From positions 6,511,529-6,575,528 of the forward strand of contig JARWIR010000038.1 in assembly GCA_029959085.1 (NCBI GenBank): 64,000 nucleotides of DNA, read 5' to 3'. Of this stretch, positions 10,446 to 20,879 are shown piece by piece. The notes beneath the pieces were generated by a model. The model did no database searches and was not told the DNA's origin. It saw nothing but the letters and a program-made list of their open reading frames with translations. Source of the DNA: Nemophila menziesii. Lineage: Eukaryota; Streptophyta; Magnoliopsida; Boraginales; Hydrophyllaceae. Made by a program: the position numbers and the translations under genes. The number at the start of each line of letters is the position of its first letter. Positions within the stretch are counted from its first letter, which is position 1.

Positions 10446-11027
10446 GTTTAGTTTTTCTTTATTATTATATTTATATATATTTTAATTGATCTGAAAAAAT
10501 AACTTTAAGTTTAAAATAATTGATGTATTAATATAATTGAGATAGATTCGTCCAATATTTAATAGAAGAATTTCTTTAAAAAAAAAACCTAGCTTATTGG
10601 GTTTGGGTCTTGCTTTTTCTAATTTCTAACTTTCGATTTCACAATTTTCCCACTCTCCACTGCAAGCTTCATAGTTTTCGTCTTCTCCCTCGTCCCCAAC
10701 TTTATTTCTATCCGTCATATCCCGACGCTCTCTTCTGCTTCATCTTTTGCTTTTTTCTGGTAAGCTTCTTACTTTTATCAATTATTACGAAGACATACTC
10801 ACAAGTTGAATGTGGACGTATTATTGCAATTATCTCGTATAACACACGCAATTTACCCTTTCGTTTGATTTAGACACTTTGTGTAAGAGCTTACGCTGTT
10901 TCGTTGTACGAGGGGAGGAAGATTGGTGGTGTTTAGTTGTGATTTGACTATGTGATCAAGCACTTGTCGGCTTTCTATTCTTCCGATAAATCATAGGTTA
11001 TAGTATTAAAGTTATCCTTGTTTCTTT
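10446..11027 (+). promoter_or_regulatory. 5' region of the GON4L-like gene
   Basis: This region separates the tandem repeat from the gene's ATG. A pyrimidine-rich stretch at about 10610-10760 looks like a 5' UTR exon ending TTCTG before GTAAGC (donor near 10759). An untranslated intron up to near 10990 is possible. The first in-frame ATG of the coding exon is at 11028. I found no convincing TATA box, so the start of transcription is unknown. Confidence 0.35.
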
Positions 11028-14000
11028 ATGGATTTATCTTCAACACCAGTTTTAATTGAAGGCGAACCGGGTGATTCTGACATGCCCGGAAATAATGGAT
11101 TCTGTATAGAACACGATGGTGATAGAGAGGATGAGAATGGGGAAGATGAAGAAGAAGAGAATGATGATGTAGATTTTAATCCGTTTTTAAAAACTACCCT
11201 TTCTCGAGAAGCTTCTTCAAGTCTCAGTTCTGAAATCGAAGGTATAGATGGTGATGTTGTTGATAGTGGCATGAATGTAAATACCGAGAATTCTGCATTC
11301 AAATCTCCAATTCTGGAGGAAATTCTGCCTTCTTCTGATGGAGCAAGAATTGAACTTGAAAGTGGAACACTCCATGAGCATGAGCCTGAAGATGCTATAT
11401 GTAGAAGAACTAGAGCTCGGTACTCACTAGCAAGTTTCTCACTTGATGAACTTGAGAATTTCCTTCAAGAAACAGATGATGAAGAGGATATTCATAATGT
11501 TGATGATGAAGAAGAGTATCGCAAGTTTCTTGCAGCTGTTTTAATTGGTAGAGATGGAGATTCCATCAATCAACAAGATAACGAAAATATCGATGATGAA
11601 GAAGATGATGATAGCGATGCAGATTTTGAACTAGAAATCGAAGAAGCTCTTGAGAGTGACCTTGATGAAGACCCAAAGGACATAATCCACGAGCGAAGGT
11701 ACAAGTCAAGAAGAAATAGATCCCAAAAATCTTCTCTCGATCTGAACAAGAAACCCGTGACCTTATCAAATAGGCCCCTACGACCCATTTTACCCTATGT
11801 ACCGTTTAACGAGAGAAATCAAGTCCCTGAGAGTCCTAATCCGGTCAATGATGGCCTTATACAAGGATTTACCCCACATCAAATGGGACAATTGTATTGT
11901 ATGATACATGAACATGTGCAACTTCTTATTCAAGTGTATTCAATCTGTGCTTTGGATCCTTCTCGAAAGCATATAGCTTCAGATGTTGAGAAGTTAATGT
12001 TAGATATCATGAGTACACGTGAACAAGTTTTAGCAAGAAGAAATGTTCCACATCCGAGTCTTTGTTTTTTCCCTCCATATGTTCATACAAGTGTACCAGA
12101 TAATAATGGAGTTGAAGGTGTCTCATGGGTACCTTATGTAAGTGGTCCTATACACTCCATTCTTGATGTAGCTCCACTTGGATTAGCCAGAAAATATATA
12201 GAAGATGTATCTACTGGTAACTCGCATTTAAATTATTAAATTCTACTCATGTATTTAATAATATTTATAAATTAATATTGATAACAGCTTGGCAAGAGCG
12301 TCAAAGGATTGATGTGACAGCAGATAGTGAGACACGTTTTATAAGGGAACCCTTATTTCCTTTAAGTAACACGTGTAATTCTTCTTCTCCAAGTAATGTT
12401 CCTATGACTAAAAAGACTATAGCTGCTGCTGTACTTGAAAAGGTGAAGACAGATTCGATTATTCCAGTTCCGGAGAAAATTTCAAAGCTGGCTTTTAGGT
12501 TTTATCCGCTCTTTAATCCAGCTCTTTATCCACATAAGCCACCTCATGCTAGTGTTGTAAAACAAGTGCTTTTCACTGATTCAGAGGATGAGTGAGTTGT
12601 ATACTTTTGTGCATATTCATATTAAATCTTTGCTAATCTTTTGTTTCTTCAGATTATTAGCTTTGGGTATGATGCATTATCATACAGATTGGAAGACCAT
12701 TCAACAGCGTTTACTTCCTTGCAAATCAGTGGATCAGGTGAGTTTTAAGTTTTAACAACTCTTGTATTTCCATTGTATGCTAATCCCAAAGTTATATTGT
12801 GCAGATATTTAATAGACAAAAGAATCGTTCATCATCTAAAGCACCTGAAAATCCAATAAAGGTATAAATAACATTAATGTTTACATGCCAAACAAGATGG
12901 CTAAAAGCTTAACAAGGTAACTTTTACTCCTTATTTAGGCAGTTCGGAGGATGAAAAGTTCTGATTTGACCCCAGAGGAGATATCACGTATTAAAGAGGT
13001 AAAAATTCATCTCACAACTGGTCAAGTTTAGAATATGCTCAACATAAATTGAATATCTATCTCAGGGAATGAAGGTATATAGACTTGACTTGGATAAGGT
13101 GTGGAAATATTACGTTCCGTATAGAGATCCTTCTATGTTACCTCGTTTATGGCGCATTGCTAATGGAACTCAAAAGTCTTACAAGTCTGATGAAACTAAA
13201 AAGGCAAAGCGCCGTATATATGATGCAACTAGAAAATCTGACAAGCTTGCATCTCATAATAAGGTAACTTTTAATTACATTTGAATTTTTATTGTTTTAT
13301 AACTTATATATATTTATTATACAGGAGCATAGCGTAACTGATAATGCTGGTGAGGTAGATAATCATATTGATAGAGAAGATGAAGCATATGTTCACGAAG
13401 CTTTTTTAACAGATTCTAGGCTAAATACCTCTAGAAATCCACATCTTGCCCCTGTTCCTGTTCCTGCTCCAGTTCATATAAGGTAATTCTTTTATTTGTT
13501 TGACTTATATAAGCTTTGATTTATGATGTTTCGGTTTTATTTCTAGACAAGCGAGTGCTTTACCATATAGAGCTCATATAACAAATAATGCACAATTAGT
13601 GAAGTTAGCTCCTTGGTTGCGAGATATCTATCTTCCACCATCAGCTCTTGTTTTACCACAATCAGCTTTTGAAAACTATCAAGGTGAAGTTAAAAAATCA
13701 TTAATTGAAGCCACCTCTAGTAGTAGGTATGAGTATCATCCACAAGATTCTGGAATTTCAAAAGTTAACTCTGTTTTGGAGGAACGAGATGAGTTGAGTC
13801 TTGAGATGCATCCTTTATTGTTTCAGACACCTGAAACTAATCTACCTTATTGTCAATTGAATAGAGATGCATCTTTCACCTTTTTTTCGGAAAATCAGCC
13901 TCAATTGAATCTCAACTGCCACACAGATAATAATAAATCTTTGAATCCGTTTGAAACAAATTTATCTTCTGGTTTTGATTTTCACCCTCTTTTGCGAAGA

Positions 14001-14871
14001 AATGATGACACTCAGTTACATGCTTCATTTGATGCTGGTTTAACTAGACCATGTATGAATAGTAGTCCAAGATCACCTTCTCTTAACCCAACTAGCCCTT
14101 ATGAAAGGAGTAATGAACTTGATTTGAACATGCATCCAAGTTCCACATCGAGAAAGAGGAAACGAGTAGAAAATAGAGATGTGTCAACATCTGAAACAGT
14201 TACACCAGGTTTTATTGAAACATTATCAAACACAGCTTGTACTCAAGGAGAAATGAGTAACAATGAAGATGTTTATACACCTGTGTTAATCGTAAATGAA
14301 GAGAATAGAAGCAATATTAATTATTTCGGGGATCAATCTTATCCAGGAATTGTGATGGAACAAGAAGAATTAAGCGATTCTGAGGAAGAAATTGGAGAAA
14401 ATGTTGAGTTTGAGTGTGAGGAGATGGCTGACTCAGAAGAAGAAGAAGGATTTGAACCTGACCACAATTTAAACTTACTAAATCAGGTACTTTTTTCATA
14501 CTTCTTTTAGCTTCAAAATGGGTTGATAAGTTTGTTTTTTTATTGATATTCATTAGGTGGCGAAAATATCAATAATCTCTGGTGTTGATAATGTAGTAAC
14601 TACTACACAAGATGGTAAAGAAGTGAACGTTAAAGATAGAACACCCGATTCTCCATCACCTTCGCGCAGATCTGTAAGAATGAGGCAATCAAGTGGGTCT
14701 AGTAGCAAAACTCCTTCCAATAAAATTACCAAAAGCACAAAATCGAGGACCACAATGCAAAAGCATGTTGTGGATATGTCTAAAATGCACCTTGATTTGC
14801 CAGAGGAGCCAAGAAAACGTACATGCAGGAGGGGTGGTTCTAAGCATGTAAATATAGATGAACATGATTGA
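11028..14871 (+). CDS. GON4L-like SANT/Myb-related nuclear protein, nine exons
   Basis: The coding exons are 11028-12216, 12288-12591, 12653-12737, 12805-12861, 12939-12998, 13066-13263, 13325-13482, 13547-14486 and 14557-14871. All introns are GT-AG and the phases join cleanly into 1101 aa. The N-terminal 210 residues are strongly acidic. Residues 281-345 (FTPHQMGQL.CMIHEHVQLLIQVY) match the conserved block of animal GON4L and its plant relatives. Exons 3-6 encode a SANT-like segment (W.TIQQRLLP.KSVDQIFNRQKN, then LDKVWKYYVP). Exon 8 has LAPWLRDIYLPPSALVLPQS, the MHPLLFQTPE and ELDLNMHPSS motifs, an RKRKR nuclear signal and acidic tracts. The family is linked to transcriptional regulation and the cell cycle in animals; the plant role is not established here. 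A duplicate of the last two exons opens the window. Confidence 0.88.
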
Positions 14872-14909
14872 TTGAAACTCACTTTGAAGTAATATTTTTA
14901 TTTATTAGC

Positions 14910-15943
14910 TCTTATTACCGGAAAAGATGCTTTTGCTTTTGTGCATTGAGTGTTAGATCCAAGATTTTTGGCCCGGGGGCTAACATTCTCCCCATTTTTT
15001 ACTTTCCCCAGGGCCATGCAACTTTTTTCTACTCCTTAAAAATTTTATTTTTATGAGCAAATTCACTATACCGGGGAGTGGGGTGGGTGGTGGTGGTGGT
15101 GGTGGTGGTGGGGGGGGGGGGGGGGGGGGGCTAACCCCTTTCCCGAAAGCAAAAATACTAATGATTGTCTAAAACTGCGTTCTTGCTTACACACAATAGA
15201 CACGGAGCAACGAAGAGTTGCTTAAACGAATTTTAAGAGTTGCAAACCGGTGATTATGGTACCTGATGTCCGATTTGTGCGCAAGAGATTTATTGTTGAA
15301 ACACTAGCACACTAAAAACCTTATCATGCAAGCAATTAAGAAATGAGCAAAAGGAGATATGTTAATGAGGAAAGGCGATACATTACCCGTTATATGCTTA
15401 GACCATTCCCGATCTTCATCTTTGGATTCTTCTCATCCTGTCATGTATATCTATTGATATGAAAGTTTTGACATTTTTTAAGGATCGATTATTTTCCTCA
15501 CTCTTTTCTTGAGGGTCTTCTACGTAAGCATGCATAACTTTTTTAGGCTTTTCTTTTTGAAGTTTCGGACAAAGTGGTATGATGTGCCCTTTCTCTCCAC
15601 AATTGTAGCATGTTTGTTCACCTTAGTTTATTACAATCTCGCTTGAGTTTTCTCTTATAACAAAGAATTTATACTTCAAAACTTTCTTCACATCGTTTGT
15701 TACTTTTTCAATACTTTCATCACTTGAACGTCCTTCCTTGGAGTCTTCTTTCGGCTTGCTTTCTCTCCTTCATCGTGTAGCTTGGAAACGAATAGGTACC
15801 TTTGTTCTTTTTTTTTTTCGTTCTCTCGAAACTTCTCTTGAAAAAAAACAAGATTTTTAGTCATTAGATTGCAAACGATCTCATGGATGTGCATATTAAA
15901 CAGACCCTTTGATTATCTAATTGTGTATACTTTCGCTTTGTAA
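14910..15943. repeat. 3' flank of the segmental duplication (copy 2), with a G-rich insert
   Basis: This stretch corresponds to 1222-2058. Compared with copy 1 it contains an added segment between about 14955 and 15150. The insert includes TTGGCCCGGGGGC, a GGT microsatellite and a run of 21 G. The rest aligns, including the end of the reverse-strand Copia gag. Confidence 0.75.
15072..15130 (+). repeat. (GGT)n followed by poly-G tract
   Basis: The sequence runs GGGGAGTGGGGTGGGTGG, then eight or so GGT units, then 21 consecutive G. It could form a G-quadruplex on the + strand. Long G homopolymers are also a known weak point in sequencing and assembly, so the length is uncertain. Confidence 0.85.
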
Positions 15944-16400
15944 TCCTTTGGAAGTGAAAACATGACATAACTCGTTCTTTGTAGCGCTCTTAAATTGTTG
16001 ACGATTGTTGAGAATCATTGATGTATCACATTCAAATTTTCTCTGGACTCCATTTTGAATAGATTGACCTGAGTCACATGGAAACCAATCTTTGTCGCAT
16101 CGACAATCGGAGCTCCTTGAAATGATCGTCCGAGAAGGTTCCAAATCTATTGCACCGTATTGCACTCGCTTACACGGCTATACTTCGATGCACTTAAACC
16201 ACATATTAGTGTGTTTAGTGCTTTGTTGTTCTTCGTGATCTTAGTTAGATCATCCTTAGTGAACTCCTCTTTCATTTTAATAATCTTTGCGACAATATCA
16301 CGTGTAAGGTATGAATGGACCGTTTCCATAAGACAAAATCAAACTCTACATGTATATATCCATTCTCTTCTTCCAGCGATAAAATAATTTACGCTTGTAA
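15480..16400 (-). pseudogene. Copia gag (UBN2-type plus CCHC), decayed, reverse strand
   Basis: Read leftwards, 16329-16147 gives MKEEFTKDDLTKITKNNKALN and the motif ICGLSASKYSRVSECNT, which matches the UBN2 gag core (KALN..LCGL...E..RVS.C..AKE). Frameshifts separate it from fragments at 16165-15917 and 15894-15700. A zinc-knuckle region follows at about 15612-15575, before PKL.KEKPKK. Immediately upstream on this strand are a primer binding site (16490-16501) and an LTR. No pol sequence follows, because the similarity to copy 1 ends inside the gag. Confidence 0.7.
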
Positions 16401-16489
16401 ATAACAAAATACTACTTTAGCTTCAGATTGGTTAGATTCAATGTCGTAGTGCTCTAGGTGTGGTTAAGCACAAAATATATAAGAGATAT

Positions 16490-16501
16490 GCTCTAATACC
16501 A
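16490..16501 (-). other. Copia primer binding site (tRNA-iMet type)
   Basis: The + strand reads GCTCTAATACCA, whose complement TGGTATTAGAGC differs by one base from the canonical plant Copia PBS TGGTATCAGAGC (complement of the 3' end of initiator tRNA-Met). It sits two bases from the putative LTR end, with gag following on the same strand. This fixes the element's orientation. Confidence 0.8.
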
Positions 16502-16503
16502 AC

Positions 16504-18150
16504 TGAAACCCAATAAATATCTTAGAGGGGGATGAGTGAATAAGACCAACGCAAAATCAAGAAGATCTAACACAAATTGAATTTTCCGACTCTATCTATA
16601 AATCTAGTATGGTAGGATTTTAGATAGATTGGCTATAAGTAGACACGAGTTGTGATACGAGGGTGACACACTTTATCAAACACTTAGTATATACACTCAA
16701 TGAAATGATACTATCAAATAATCAAAGAGACGATTCTACAAGTACTATCATACAAGAATTTATGCCTGAACATAAGATGTAAGTATTGAGGCGCAAAAGC
16801 AAACACTTGACATGCACAAAAGAATGAGCTAAGGGAAACATGGTTTTAGGATGGTTCGGCTCGTATAGACTTATTTCACCATCTAAGTTTATGCACCCTT
16901 ATGATTTCAAGATTTTCTACTAGAATCTCACGTGTCTCTTAAAGGCGAGGGCAAAAACTCTTACAACCTTTTTGAAATCACGTTGAAGGAAACCTCTAGT
17001 GTTTATCACCAACATTAATAAACCGAGTATGCAATCTACACTCACGATGTCACTTCACAAGTTCGTGAAGCCTTTCTATTGTGCATCACCATGTAAGCAT
17101 GAGTGTAAAATCTACATTCTCGATCTACTATTTCACACACCGGTGAAGTCTTCAAACTTGTGTCTACACGTACACAAAATCTAATCACTCTTCTATAGTC
17201 TATGGAAAATCACACTTTTTCGCTAGACCAAGAGTAGACCTTAGGTATTACGATTAAGCCTAATCTACCTAACCTAACCTCTATACTCTACTATGAGTGG
17301 ATGTATAAAAATGTGGGCTAGATACAAAACAATATAAATATATGAACTATGGATTTCTTTGAGACTCTTTTTGAAGATATTCTTCGACAAGCTTCAAATT
17401 TGGTGTAAAAAAGAGCCACTATTGGGAGACTTCAAAGGCTCTATTTATAGGAAAAATCTACCCAAATCCACATGTTAGCTATTCCTTGGTCGATTTTCCT
17501 CTTCTCGAGAATATGCATTTACACTGGTTGGATGACCGAGTGACAATTAATCTTTGTCCTTTTAACAAATCTAAATGTTCGTACACCATGACTCTATTTT
17601 TGTCCTTTGTAGTCGTTAAATTTTTAATGCTCGGGTACCCACCTTCTTCTCCTAGTATATATGTTGGATTTGAGTCTTCAAATCGTAGCAATTAATGGAA
17701 CAAGTACCCGTCTTTTTTTCTTGGAGGCCCGTCTTCAACTTTCTTGACCCTCCATCTGATTCAGTTTGGCAGTCTGGGTTCTCTTTATTCAGAGGTTTGA
17801 CTCTTTATCTTTAAGCTCTCTTTAGCTGATGCACTTCGATAGTATCGAATTTCCATGACTCAGAGGTCCGATGCCTCTGTTTCTTGGCTCCTTTTTAATG
17901 GCCTTCGGTAGTCTGGTCTGTGGCTTCTTGGAGCTCTATCTTCTATCTCTTCCTTCACGTTTCAGTTGTTGGTCCTCTCCAGTGCTCTTCTCCTCGGGTG
18001 TTTGATGACACTGTTTCTACGTCAAATCCATGTCGATTTGAACCTGCACGACTTATACACAAATGTCGACACTCTCGTAAGGTAAAACAATCCAATACTC
18101 AATGTTTTGTCATCAATATCATCATTCAAACTGTACCCTTCAAACCAACA
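16504..18150 (-). mobile_element. Copia (Maximus/SIRE-like) LTR, right end approximate
   Basis: On the + strand it begins TGAAACCCAATAAATATC next to the PBS; on the reverse strand that is an LTR ending ...TTTCA. The far end is less certain. CAAACCAACA at 18150 gives a reverse-strand start TGTTGGTTTGAAGGG, followed by TTGATGACAAAACATTGAG, a pattern seen at the head of such LTRs. An alternative end is at 17702 (GGAACA). No second LTR was found in the window, so no TSD could be tested. Short ORFs inside are not credible genes. Confidence 0.5.
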
Positions 18151-19653
18151 ACCTGAAATATGGAGCCATTCAAACTAGTTCATATACCAACCCTGTCTTA
18201 TATTTATATCATGCGTAATGACGATTCCTACTTCCCTTTCTATGAACTGTCATCCTCTATCCCAACACCACTGCTCTTCACGTGACTTAGCCATTGACGA
18301 AGCTATTGAGTTCTCAATGGATGCAACAGACGGTCCAAGTATTGAACACCTTTAAGAACCTTTGGTTTTTTAGCAACTGACATTTCGATGTACAGATTTT
18401 CTGCAATCGTAACATATAAGATGAGCCTATAATATTCCACCTTATGGAGATCTAATTTGACCCATATCATAGAGGTCAATGCCTACTCAAATCCAATTCA
18501 ACGTCTAATCTCGTAAAATTACCACTCTGTCACATAATACGTGTTGATGATTCTCCATAGTCTCATTAAAAATCCGCATTGAAGCAGTAATCATCGTAAT
18601 TGAAGCCAAATGTCGGTGAAAGTTTGGGACCTATTCTCAAACAACATGATATCTATCCATAATTAACTAGCGAGTACCAGTTAGCAAAATTGCAATCTTC
18701 TTGCTCAATGAACTTAACCATGAAATAAAAATGACCACCATCTACTCATTCAAATTGACCCTCTGGCCTCCACATTTGTCAGAGTTTTGTAGTAGGATCT
18801 TGAAAACCTATGATGTATCTAAGAACATGAACAATCAAATTATTGGCCCATAGTTTGTATCCTCCCAAACTCATATCCTTTGTACTTAGATCTTGTATAA
18901 AATATTATCCTTCTATTCTATGCCATCCGCCCATCACACCATTCTCAAATCCAACGCCCATCCCTATATTATTCTCCCACACCGACTCTTCCATTATAGA
19001 CTAGCTAAGTTACACACCATAACTACTTCGTTCCAATGCCTCCTTTAAGTTGCCTAAGTACCAGAAACAAAAGGCACTGTCTTACCATCCTGAAACATTG
19101 TTTGAGGCCGCTGCAGAAGGCCGATTGCCATTGACGGTGCACCATCTCCAACCTCAGACGATAACTGATTTGCACATTTTGGAAGCCTTTACCTAGAGCC
19201 TTATGTTGCGCCAACGATTGAGCAAACGATGGGAAATTTTCGCGTTCCAAGCCATTCGTTTCTATCATAGAAACATGCCATGTGAATCCTCCATCATCGG
19301 TAGGACAAAAGTTTGATGGTTGAGGCATTTATGACACCATGATGATTGTTGAAAAGTACGTTTTATTAGTAATCTTCGTTAGAAAGCATATTTGTTTTTT
19401 TTAATTGATCTCTTATCTTTTTGGTTTTTTTATAATAGAAATATAAAATTATTAATGATCAAATAATTTTTGGTTAGAAAGCATTTATTAATGATCAAAT
19501 AATTTTAATTTTTTATTTGGACATAATAATTTTAGTCTAATACACTTTTTTTTGGACAGTGAAACTTTTTTTTTTTTATTACAAAATCCTTAGGATCGGA
19601 TTAAAAAGAGTCAAACACTTTTTTTTAAAAACAAATAATTTGGTATAATATTA
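18151..19653. other. unassigned sequence, possible decayed retroelement
   Basis: No gene is recognised here. A 101-codon reverse-strand ORF (19328-19023, starting MPQPSNFCPTDDGG) has unremarkable composition and no motif I know. It could be the start of a decayed gag or a gene fragment. The stretch after 19330 is very AT-rich with poly-T runs. Confidence 0.35.
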
Positions 19654-19924
19654 GGGTCAATGACCCAAAAAATCAAAATAATATTATACTTGCCCCAAAG
19701 AATCACCATTAACTTACTATTATAAGATTACATGTTTACCGGTCAAGGACGATTCCCGTCAAGGACGATTCCCATCAAGGACGATTCCCGTCAAGGACGA
19801 TTCCCGTCAAGGACGATTCCCATCAAGGACAAAATTTAGTTAATGATGTTATTGGGCAGAAATTTTGTCATTGATGTTATTGGGCTGAAAATAATATTAT
19901 TTTGATTTTTTGGGTCATTTTCCC
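19654..19924. mobile_element. MULE-type MITE with 9-bp TSD (copy 2, 271 bp)
   Basis: The TIRs and interior match the element at 2234-2537. It is flanked by its own 9-bp TSD, ATAATATTA at 19645-19653 and 19925-19933, so it is an independent insertion and not part of the gene duplication. The length difference from copy 1 (33 bp) equals two 16-bp minisatellite units plus one base. Confidence 0.9.
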
Positions 19925-19933
19925 ATAATATTA

Positions 19934-20879
19934 TTTGATAAAATGGATATAGAATCATCTTATAGAAGTGATGGAAGCATTTTCCTTTCCCCTTATCTTA
20001 TCTTCTAATTATTGGTCAACGTGATATCACGAAACTAATTGTGCTATCTGGCCATTAACTACTCTCAACTCTTGTCATTTTAATTCTGCATGGCGGCGCT
20101 GCATGTCGTGGCGTCTCCTTTATTGACATCTGTCTATGTCTGGTTTTCCCATGATCCCACCGCCTCTTCTCATCTCAACGCGTGTCTTTTCCCACCGTCA
20201 TCATCATCATCATCATCCTCAAGTGATAACTCCAATCCATTAACTATATACATTAAACTTATCACCAAAACTCTCATAAATCTCTCTTCTCAAACCTTCA
20301 CAAAAACATAAAAAATAATTGCTTGAAGCTTTCGGATAGATCAAAACTTCACTTTAGTTTCGGTTAATCATAATGAGGTTCAAACATCCATGATAAGGTA
20401 TATATATATAGCTTGAACAATTATAAGTTCTTTTTCGGGTAATTGCATTATTAGTCCTTCTATTATTTGAATTAATCAACTCCATCGTATTTCTATAATA
20501 GATATAGTACCCTATATTATGTTACCCAGGAAGATATGTATTTTGGCTATCTTGCATAACCTAGGGACTAATTATGCTATTTAATTACCCTTCTTTTTCT
20601 CAGTGGTTAGTTATTTTTAGTTGAGGGATAATTGTTTTTGGTACTAGAATTACGTTTGTGTTTAGAATTTTGGGGATGCAGCACACCTGGTCTGTTTAGC
20701 CAATTTGGGGGCAGAGAGGCTATATAGCTCGTGGTGGTTGCTTCTACTAGCTGGGACACGTAGATTTTACATAAGTGACTTAAATATGGTGATAATTATG
20801 TTAATAATTAATTAACTCAATACTAATTAGAAATTTGAATTGGTGAGTGATTTTATGTTTGAATAATTTTGTGTATAGG
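19934..20879 (+). promoter_or_regulatory. 5' region of the acidic repeat-protein gene, probable 5' UTR intron
   Basis: A short ORF at 20090-20311 contains a (TCA)n run (20199-20221) and is more likely 5' UTR than a gene. GATAAG followed by GTATAT gives a donor at 20398. GTGTATAG ends at 20878, one base before the ATG at 20880. Together they define a plausible untranslated intron of about 480 bp. Upstream ATGs occur near 20371 and 20390. Confidence 0.4.

Noticed and set aside
20090..20311. 73-aa ORF with a Ser run
   Set aside because: The Ser run is a TCA microsatellite. The position and splice signals fit a 5' UTR of the next gene better.
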